A program made the position numbers and the translations under genes. Positions 15,456 to 21,297 of a stretch of DNA of 26,594 nt are shown piece after piece. The notes under the pieces were generated by a model. The model was not told the origin of the DNA. It searched no databases and saw only the letters and a list, made by a program, of their open reading frames with translations. This DNA comes from Candidatus Bathyarchaeota archaeon (GTDB taxonomy: Archaea; Thermoproteota; Bathyarchaeia; TCS64): NCBI GenBank assembly GCA_016934355.1, contig JAFGTA010000028.1, positions 1-26,594 of the forward strand, read 5' to 3'. Within the stretch, counting starts at the first letter, position 1. Each line of letters starts with the position of its first letter.

Positions 15456-15890
15456 ATGTGTGCCTTCATGCCCGGCGATATCGAGCTAACCGAAGAACAG
15501 GTAGACGACATAATCCGTAGAACGGCTGAGAAGATACACGTGTATAGGATGGAGACCGTGGCCATCTTAACCCTTGAAAGCGTCAAGCCCCTCGTCTACA
15601 TCGGCGGCGAGATGAGCAGACTTATGCTGACTCCTTTCCTCCCTGCCCTCGGGCCAGACATAAACGCCCTAGGAGAGAACCTCATCAACGTGTTCGAGGA
15701 CCGAAATAACATCGAAAAGCTTCTCGTACTCCTCGAAGAGATGGCTAGGGAAGACGATAAGAAGAAAGAAGAGAGTGAAAAAGAGCCAGAAAACGGGGAT
15801 ACTCCACAAGGAGAAGCGGCGAACGACGCCGAGGCGGGCGGCGAAGACGAGAAAAAACGGGAAGGCTGGCGCAGCTGGCTTCCCTTCTAA
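15456..15890 (+). CDS. Short helical protein with acidic tail in the MutL-linked module
   Basis: The 144-residue soluble-looking protein is mostly amphipathic helix. It has a central moderately hydrophobic part (TLESVKPLVYIGGEMSRLM then LTPFLPALGP) and a segment VFEDRNNIEKLLVLLEEM. A low-complexity Glu/Asp/Lys tail follows, ending in WRSWLPF. From memory, small proteins with the pattern LExxKPL...PFL...LLEDRxNIExLL occur beside MutL/DUF6754 genes in bacteria. The function is unknown; a peripheral subunit or adaptor is plausible. CTTAAAT centred near 15427 predicts initiation near 15452, which fits a leaderless ATG at 15456; ATG 15468 (residue 5) is possible. MutL follows after 70 bases. Confidence 0.7.
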   Translation: MCAFMPGDIELTEEQVDDIIRRTAEKIHVYRMETVAILTLESVKPLVYIGGEMSRLMLTPFLPALGPDINALGENLINVFEDRNNIEKLLVLLEEMAREDDKKKEESEKEPENGDTPQGEAANDAEAGGEDEKKREGWRSWLPF

Positions 15891-15943
15891 GAATTTCATG
15901 GCGTTTACGCGGCTTTAGAAAACCTTATCCATGATCGCTTGCG

Positions 15944-15960
15944 ACTGATTATGAATCAGT
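15944..15960. repeat. Inverted repeat abutting the MutL start codon
   Basis: ACTGATT and AATCAGT form a perfect 7-base dyad separated by ATG and end exactly one base before the MutL ATG at 15961. It lies over the predicted transcription start (about 15942-15951, from TATA-like sequences at 15914-15926). It could be an operator or a small RNA hairpin that affects initiation. Confidence 0.45.
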
Positions 15961-17796
15961 ATGGCAACCCTCAAGAAGCAAACAGAGGAAATGCAGTACA
16001 TCATCGCTACCGACGTGGGCTCCACGACGACAAAAGCCAGGTTCTTCCACAAGAAGGACGGCGAGTGGAGGTTCCTGGTGGCAGGAGAAGCACCGACCAC
16101 AGTAGAAGCTCCTTACGAGGACGTGACTATGGGCGTCCAGAACGCGGTAAGAGAAGTTGAGGAGTTGACCGGACACAAGCTTCTCGCCCCCGACGGCAGC
16201 GGACTCATACTGCCGTACGACGGCGAGAAGGGAGTGGACCTCTACGTCACCACCAGCAGCGCCGGCGGCGGCCTACAGATGATGGTATCCGGGCTCATCA
16301 AGTCAATGACCGCTGAAAGCGCTAACAGGGCGGCCCTCGGCGCAGGCGCCATAGTAATGGACGTAATCGCGAGGGACGACGGAAGGCAGGTTTACCAGAA
16401 GATCAGCAGGATCAGGAGCCTCAGGCCTGACATGATCCTCATGGCGGGTGGTACCGACGGCGGCGCCAGCAGCCACGTCATGGAGATCGCGGAGCTCATC
16501 AAGGCGGCCGAGCCTAAGCCTAGGCTGGGTGTCGCCTACGAGCTTCCCATCGTCTACGCTGGCAACAAGAGCCTGCGGCCCCAGATAGAGAAGCTGCTCA
16601 AGGAAGGCTTCGCACTGAACATGGTTGACAACATCAGGCCGGTGCTGGAGCGTGAGAACACGGAGCCCGCCAGGAGAGCCGTGCACGAGCTCTTCATGGA
16701 GCACGTCATGAGCCACGCACCTGGGTACACCCGGCTTATGAAGTGGACAGACGTCGACATTATGCCGACGCCGGCAGGTGAGGGTATGGCCATGCAGCTT
16801 ATCGCAAACTCTTACAAGATGAACGTCTTGGGGGTGGGCCTCGGCGGCGCAACTACCAACGTCTACTCGGTGGTGGACGACAGGTTCGTCAGAAGCGTCT
16901 CGGCTAACCTGGGAATGAGCTACAGCGTCACCAACGTCATGAAGGAGGCCGGCATCGAGAACATCATGCGGTGGATTCCCTTTAACCTAGACACTGAGGA
17001 GGTAGCCTCAAGGCTGATGAACAAGATGATCAGGCCTACCACCATCCCGCAGACCTTGGAGGACCTCATCGTTGAGCACAGTGTGGCTAGGGAAGCTCTG
17101 AGGCTCGGCCTTAAGCATCATAGAACCATCGCGACGCGCCTCAAGGGCGTGCAGTTGGAGAGGACTATCAGCGACATGTTCGATCAGGCCGTGGCGGAGA
17201 GTTACATCGATATGATGAACATAGATGTCTGCGCTGGCACTGGTGGCTTGTTGAGCCATGCACCCCGGCGTATTCAGAGCATGTTCATTTTAACCGACGC
17301 GTGGCAGCCTGAGGGGATCACGAGGATGTTCCAGGACAGCGTCTTCATGATGCCTCACATAGGCGTCCTGTCGACGGTCTACCGTGACGCGGCTTGGAAC
17401 ATATTCGATAAGGACTGCCTCGTCAGGATGGGCACAAACATCGCCGCTGCTGGCACGGGTAAGCTCGGCGAGCGCTGCATGACGGTCGAGATGACGATGC
17501 CGAACGGCGAGACACTCACGAAGGAGATGAAGTTCGGAGACATCGAGATGGTCGAGCTCGGTGAACACGAGGAGGCGAGCGTGACGATCACCCCCGCCAA
17601 GGAGTTCAATGTGGGAGAAGGCCCAGGTAAGCCGGTCGAGGCCACCATAACCGGTGGGGTAGCCGGCGTGATGCTGGACGCCCGCGGAAGACCGATCTAT
17701 CTGCCCCAGGAGGACGCCGCGAGGAAGGAGCTTCTATTGAAGTGGTTCAAGGCGCTGAATCTATACGATGAGGAAAAGCTGGAGGCGTTGATCTAA
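15961..17796 (+). CDS. MutL/GlmL-type ASKHA ATPase (glutamate-mutase-linked family), long form
   Basis: This family is named for a gene beside clostridial adenosylcobalamin-dependent glutamate mutase and is unrelated to mismatch-repair MutL. The 611-residue protein has an intact phosphate-1 loop, ATDVGSTTTK (Asp18), a TSSAGGGLQMMVSGL segment near 100, the MAGGTDGG adenosine-type motif near 161, and AGTGGLLSHAPRR near 425 with FMMPHIGVLS near 462. The usual phosphate-2 DxGGxTxD is replaced by GLGGATTN (293-300), losing both acidic residues. At 611 residues it is about 150 longer than clostridial MutL; the extra C-terminus contains VGEGPGKPVEATITGGVAG and LDARGRPIYLP. No mutase subunit is in the window. 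ATG 15991 (residue 11, after AGAGGA) is an alternative start. It is one base from the next gene. Confidence 0.85.
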   Translation: MATLKKQTEEMQYIIATDVGSTTTKARFFHKKDGEWRFLVAGEAPTTVEAPYEDVTMGVQNAVREVEELTGHKLLAPDGSGLILPYDGEKGVDLYVTTSSAGGGLQMMVSGLIKSMTAESANRAALGAGAIVMDVIARDDGRQVYQKISRIRSLRPDMILMAGGTDGGASSHVMEIAELIKAAEPKPRLGVAYELPIVYAGNKSLRPQIEKLLKEGFALNMVDNIRPVLERENTEPARRAVHELFMEHVMSHAPGYTRLMKWTDVDIMPTPAGEGMAMQLIANSYKMNVLGVGLGGATTNVYSVVDDRFVRSVSANLGMSYSVTNVMKEAGIENIMRWIPFNLDTEEVASRLMNKMIRPTTIPQTLEDLIVEHSVAREALRLGLKHHRTIATRLKGVQLERTISDMFDQAVAESYIDMMNIDVCAGTGGLLSHAPRRIQSMFILTDAWQPEGITRMFQDSVFMMPHIGVLSTVYRDAAWNIFDKDCLVRMGTNIAAAGTGKLGERCMTVEMTMPNGETLTKEMKFGDIEMVELGEHEEASVTITPAKEFNVGEGPGKPVEATITGGVAGVMLDARGRPIYLPQEDAARKELLLKWFKALNLYDEEKLEALI

Positions 17797-17797
17797 G

Positions 17798-18970
17798 ATG
17801 GTGGACGCAGCTACAGAGAAGAAGACAAACGGCAACGAAAAGGAGACAGAGGAAGCCCACGCCTACACACCTGGACTCAAGGTAAAGAAGGCCATGACCG
17901 TCGACAAGATGAGGAGACTCCCCATACTGGGCGAGGTGTTCCCCAAGGTCGGCGACAAAGTCTCCTTCGACGAGGTCATCGCGAGGACTGAGATCAGTGG
18001 GGACCCCGAGATCGTGAAGGTCGCAATGCTTCTGGGCCTTGAGCCCGAGGACATCCCGCGCTTCATGCACAAGAAGGTGGGAGACACAGTCGAGAAAGGC
18101 GAGGAGATGGCCTTCTACAGCGCCCTGTTCGGGTTGATCAAGAAGAGGGTCGAGTCCCCCATAGACGGTACAGTGGAGAGCGTTAGCGAGATCACGGGCC
18201 AGGTAATCCTGAGGGGTTCACCGATCCCCGTTGAGGTCGACGCCTATATTCCGGGTACCGTCTTCGAGGTTATGCCCAGGGAGGGCGCCGTCATCGAGAC
18301 CAACGCGGCGTTCATCCAGGGTATCTTCGGCATCGGCGGTGAGACCCACGGCGAGATCCATATGATGGTGGACGTCAACGTTAAGCCCCTTGAGGCAGAC
18401 ATGATCAAGCCAGAGCATAAGGGTAAGGTGCTCATTGGCGGAAGCCTTGTGACGCTTGACGCGTTGAGGAAGGCCGTCGAGCTCGGCGTCTCGGCTATAG
18501 TAAGCGGAGGCGTCAGGCACGAGGACCTCACAACGTTCACGGGCGAGGAGATCGGTGTAGCCATCACAGGTCAGGAGGAGGTTGGGATCACACTGATCAT
18601 CACCGAGGGCTTCGGTAAGATGACCATGAATCAGCGCACGTTCGACCTCTTCAAGGAGTTCGAGGGGTACATGGCGTGCGTCAACGGCGCCACCCAGATC
18701 AGGGCAGGCGTGTTGAGGCCTGAGATCATCATCCCCCACGAGCAGCATGAGGAGGAGGCGAGCGAGGCTCTGGCTCAGGGTATGGTGCCCGGGACCCCGA
18801 TTAGGATCATCCGTCAGCCGTACTTCGGCGCCATCGGTAAGGTGCACAGCCTGCCTGTGGAGCTTCAGAGGCTGGAGTCGGAGAGCATGGTGCGGGTCGT
18901 GAACATCGAGCTGGAGGGCGGCGAGGTGGTCATGGTGCCGAGGGCCAACGTGGAGATCATCGAGGAGTAG
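17798..18970 (+). CDS. Barrel-sandwich-hybrid and KOW-like protein paired with MutL
   Basis: The start ATG 17798 is one base beyond the MutL stop, so the two are co-translated. After a charged N-terminus of about 25 residues the 390-residue protein has two lipoyl/biotinyl-like segments, each a PxxGxxVxxGDxV-type repeat (ILGEVFPKVGDKVSFDEV near 43; HKKVGDTVEKGEEM near 90, then ESPIDGTVESVSEITGQV near 119). No MKM biotin/lipoyl lysine motif is visible. A middle domain holds GIFGIGGETHGEI near 175, KGKVLIGGSLVTLDALRKA near 208, TLIITEGFGKMTMNQRTFDL near 267 and NGATQIRAGVLRPEIIIP near 296. The last 55 residues (TPIRIIRQPYFGAIGKV) look like a KOW/SH3 barrel. I recall close relatives next to MutL in bacteria. 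Function unknown. Confidence 0.75.
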   Translation: MVDAATEKKTNGNEKETEEAHAYTPGLKVKKAMTVDKMRRLPILGEVFPKVGDKVSFDEVIARTEISGDPEIVKVAMLLGLEPEDIPRFMHKKVGDTVEKGEEMAFYSALFGLIKKRVESPIDGTVESVSEITGQVILRGSPIPVEVDAYIPGTVFEVMPREGAVIETNAAFIQGIFGIGGETHGEIHMMVDVNVKPLEADMIKPEHKGKVLIGGSLVTLDALRKAVELGVSAIVSGGVRHEDLTTFTGEEIGVAITGQEEVGITLIITEGFGKMTMNQRTFDLFKEFEGYMACVNGATQIRAGVLRPEIIIPHEQHEEEASEALAQGMVPGTPIRIIRQPYFGAIGKVHSLPVELQRLESESMVRVVNIELEGGEVVMVPRANVEIIEE

Positions 18971-18977
18971 TCCTCAC

Positions 18978-19011
18978 TCTTTTTCTCATCCTGTTTTGTG
19001 TCGTGTTTTTT
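18978..19011 (+). terminator. T-rich terminator after the MutL pair
   Basis: Three T-runs (18980-18984, 18993-18996 and 19005-19011) follow within 40 bases of the stop at 18970, typical of archaeal termination. They also argue that an in-frame GTG at 19003 is not the start of the next gene. Confidence 0.5.
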
Positions 19012-19035
19012 AGTCTGTTCCGCTCATTCTTGTCT

Positions 19036-20265
19036 ATGCAGTATGTTAAGGTCCCTGCCTGGGAGTTCTACGGCTGGGAACCGGAGACGCTCGTATTCCC
19101 TGACGGCTGGGCTGTCCATAAGCAGAGGATGAAAGGCCATGACTCGCCTAGGTTGACGATGGATGAGGTCGCCGAGAGGCTGGCGAATCCTGTAGGCGCC
19201 GAGCCCTTAAGCGAGCTGGCGAAAGGAAAGAAGAAATGCTGTATCATCTTCGACGATATGACTAGGCCGACGAGGCAGAGCCAGATGCTCCCAGCTGTGT
19301 TGGAGCAGCTTCACAGGGGCGGGTTGACGGATGACCGCATCGTGTTCGTTATGGCGACGGGGGCTCACCACGGGCGTCTTCTATTCGACTTCCAGAAGAA
19401 GCTGGGGAGTGACGTGCCTGAGCGGTTCCTCGTGTTTAACCATAACAGCTACGAGAACCTGGTGGACCTCGGTGAGACGAGTTACGGTACGCCGGTGCAC
19501 GTGAACAGGGAGGTGATGAGCTGCGACCTGAAAGTTACTTTGGGCGCCATGATGCCTCACTTCGGTTATGGGTTCGGTGGAGGGAGTAAGATGCTGCTGC
19601 CGGGTGTGGCAGGGATCGACAGTATCACCCATAATCACAGGATCATGGAGGGGACGGGGCCTGGCAGGGTGAATGAGAACGTCAGGCGGCTTGACTCTGA
19701 GGAGGGTGCCCGGATGGCGGGGCTGGACTTCGTGGTGAACGCGTTCCTGAACGGTGACTCTGATGTTGCTGGGCTTGTCTGCGGCGACGTCGTGGAGGCG
19801 CACAGGGAGGGTGTGAAGTATGCGCGTGGGCACTACGCGACGGAGCTGGTTAGGGACGCGGACGTGGTCGTCGGGAACGGTTACCCGATGGCTAACGAGG
19901 CGTACAAGGCGTATTATCTGCTGAGGGACTCGGTGCGTGAGGGCGGCGACATGGTGTTTCTCCTCTACACGCCGGAGGGGTGCAGGGTGCACCACTACAA
20001 CGGGAGGTTCGGGGAGGACTTCGGTGGAAGGGGGTGGACGAAGACCACCTACGTTAAGAAGCCTTGGAGGATGAACAGGGTGATCTGCGTCACGCCTCAG
20101 GTTGCGAGGGCCGACGAGCTCTATTACGGCGGGGGAAGCCAGTGGGTGAAGTCGTGGGAGGCGTGTCAGAAGATGCTGGAGGAGGCGCACGGCGGCGACG
20201 CGTCTGTAGCGGTGTACCCGACTGCGGCGATGCAGGTCTCGGTGGAGAACGCGGGGAACGTCTGA
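19036..20265 (+). CDS. LarA-like (DUF2088) protein, probable nickel-pincer racemase/epimerase
   Basis: LarA-family enzymes racemise 2-hydroxy acids using a nickel-pincer nucleotide covalently bound to a lysine. From ATG 19036 the 409-residue protein has IFDDMTRPTRQ near 73, MATGAHHG with His111/112, GAMMPHFGYGFGGGSKMLLPGV with His175 and Lys185, and THNH with His201. These correspond to His108, His174, Lys184 and His200 of lactate racemase, with identical spacing for the last three. The upstream frame to GTG 19003 crosses a T-rich terminator and adds only hydrophobic residues, so ATG 19036 is preferred. The substrate is unknown; family members act on lactate, malate, hydroxyglutarate or sugar acids. 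No larB, larC or larE gene lies nearby. A palindromic terminator separates it from the convergent DUF362 gene. Confidence 0.88.
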   Translation: MQYVKVPAWEFYGWEPETLVFPDGWAVHKQRMKGHDSPRLTMDEVAERLANPVGAEPLSELAKGKKKCCIIFDDMTRPTRQSQMLPAVLEQLHRGGLTDDRIVFVMATGAHHGRLLFDFQKKLGSDVPERFLVFNHNSYENLVDLGETSYGTPVHVNREVMSCDLKVTLGAMMPHFGYGFGGGSKMLLPGVAGIDSITHNHRIMEGTGPGRVNENVRRLDSEEGARMAGLDFVVNAFLNGDSDVAGLVCGDVVEAHREGVKYARGHYATELVRDADVVVGNGYPMANEAYKAYYLLRDSVREGGDMVFLLYTPEGCRVHHYNGRFGEDFGGRGWTKTTYVKKPWRMNRVICVTPQVARADELYYGGGSQWVKSWEACQKMLEEAHGGDASVAVYPTAAMQVSVENAGNV

Positions 20266-20272
20266 CTACCTG

Positions 20273-20303
20273 TTCCCGGTTACCGGGAATCTTTAAAAAA
20301 AAT
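20273..20303. terminator. Palindrome plus A/T tract between convergent genes, probable bidirectional terminator
   Basis: TTCCCGGT and ACCGGGAA form a perfect 8-base dyad around one T (20273-20289), starting seven bases after the LarA-like stop. An A8 tract follows; read on the minus strand it is a T8 tract right after the DUF362 stop at 20304. Hairpin plus T-tract geometry is uncommon in archaea, which usually need only the T-run. Confidence 0.6.
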
Positions 20304-21128
20304 TTATGCGCGTTTGAAGACGCGTTTCACGGCGTCTACTCCGTCGCCGAGTATCTCGTTGTCTTGTTTGCTGCCTATGCGTGACTCGTGCGCCCATCTG
20401 ATGTGGTCTATCTCGTCTGGGGTGAAGCCCATGATGGCTGCGGCTGTGGCGTCTGCGGCGACGATGTCTGTGGAGGCTATTATGGTGTTCATCTCCACTG
20501 GTTCTCCGCTGATGGGGCCCGCGCCTTCCATGGCTACGAAGCCGTCTATGACGGTGAGGGCTGGGGGTAGGGCCAGGCTGATGTCGTGTACTACCTTGTC
20601 CATGCCCCGCCAGTGGTACCTTGCCTTCCGCTTCGTGGTGATCATGCCGAACATGTTCTTCATGCCGAGGGTCACCTTGGTGTACACATGAGTCTTGAGC
20701 TTGGCCGCGCTTATAATGGCGGACTCAGTGGCTATCTTTGCCACCTTCAGGCGCTTCAGGGTCTTGCCGCCGTTGACCGGGTGCTCGACCTTGTCGCTGA
20801 CGTGCCTCATGTTTAGGAACTCGACGCCTAGCCTGTCAAGCGTGTCCTTTATGCCGCTTACAGTGTAAGCCTCGTCGGCGTTGGTCATATGAGCGTCTGA
20901 CTCGACCACCAGCACCTCTTTTCCGAGGTCCCTGACCCTGTTTACGAGCGCCTCGACGACGATGGGGTCGGTCGTGGCGCCGGTGTCCCAGGTCTTGGTG
21001 GTGATGAAGTTGACTTTGATGAGGGCGCGGTCCCACGGCTCCAGCGCCTCCCTGTATGGTATCAGGTCCAGAGCCCTGTATACGGTGTCCAGGCTTCTCT
21101 CGCCCTTGACTACGGCTACCTTCGACAA
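20304..21128 (-). CDS. DUF362 domain protein
   Basis: The 274-residue protein starts SKVAVVKGERSLDTVYRALD and has LIKVNFITTKTWDTGATTDP near 37, EVLVVESDAHMTNADEA near 71, ISAAKLKTHVYTKVTLGMKNMFG near 138 and VIDGFVAMEGAGPISGEPVE near 190. It ends with IVAADATAAAIMGF. These are the signatures of the DUF362 family, whose biochemical role is not established. Some members carry an additional ferredoxin domain; this one has no Cys cluster. The start is TTG 21128: the usual family N-terminus begins there and no ATG is near. A TATA-like TTTTATC on the minus strand (about 21155-21161) predicts a nearly leaderless transcript. It is convergent with the LarA-like gene, with which no functional link can be shown. 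Confidence 0.85.
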   Translation of the reverse strand: MSKVAVVKGERSLDTVYRALDLIPYREALEPWDRALIKVNFITTKTWDTGATTDPIVVEALVNRVRDLGKEVLVVESDAHMTNADEAYTVSGIKDTLDRLGVEFLNMRHVSDKVEHPVNGGKTLKRLKVAKIATESAIISAAKLKTHVYTKVTLGMKNMFGMITTKRKARYHWRGMDKVVHDISLALPPALTVIDGFVAMEGAGPISGEPVEMNTIIASTDIVAADATAAAIMGFTPDEIDHIRWAHESRIGSKQDNEILGDGVDAVKRVFKRA

Positions 21129-21154
21129 CTCGATCGATTAGGCATAGGTGCGGT

Positions 21155-21161
21155 GATAAAA
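21155..21161 (-). promoter_or_regulatory. TATA-like element of the DUF362 gene
   Basis: TTTTATC on the minus strand is centred 25 bases before about 21133, just upstream of the TTG start at 21128. This supports TTG use and a very short leader. Confidence 0.35.
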
Positions 21162-21262
21162 GAGAGTTGGTTTACGCTGCTATCCACTTTCGGCTAACCC
21201 TGCCTCAACATAAACGGACTATTCAAATACGTGATGGGTGAATGCTGGTTGACGCTTCTGAG

Positions 21263-21282
21263 GCTTCGCCGGTGAACGAAGC
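21263..21282 (+). repeat. Small inverted repeat in the leader of the UvrA-like gene
   Basis: GCTTCG and CGAAGC form a 6-base stem with an 8-base loop, about 15 bases before the first candidate start codon and just upstream of GGAAGG. It could fold in the leader mRNA or be fortuitous. Confidence 0.25.
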
Positions 21283-21297
21283 TGCCACACTGGAAGG

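Noticed and set aside
15961..17796. DNA mismatch repair MutL
   Set aside because: Only the name is shared. There is no GHKL ATPase motif; the protein has ASKHA-type phosphate and adenosine motifs of the glutamate-mutase-linked family.
19003..19035. GTG 19003 as start of the LarA-like gene
   Set aside because: It lies inside a T-rich terminator and would add a Phe/Leu-rich stretch not seen in the family; ATG 19036 puts the active-site residues at family positions.
19381..20190. Open frame of 269 codons antisense to the LarA-like gene
   Set aside because: The composition (runs of His, Arg, Pro, Val) is typical of a reverse-strand shadow, and the sense strand has the conserved nickel-pincer residues.
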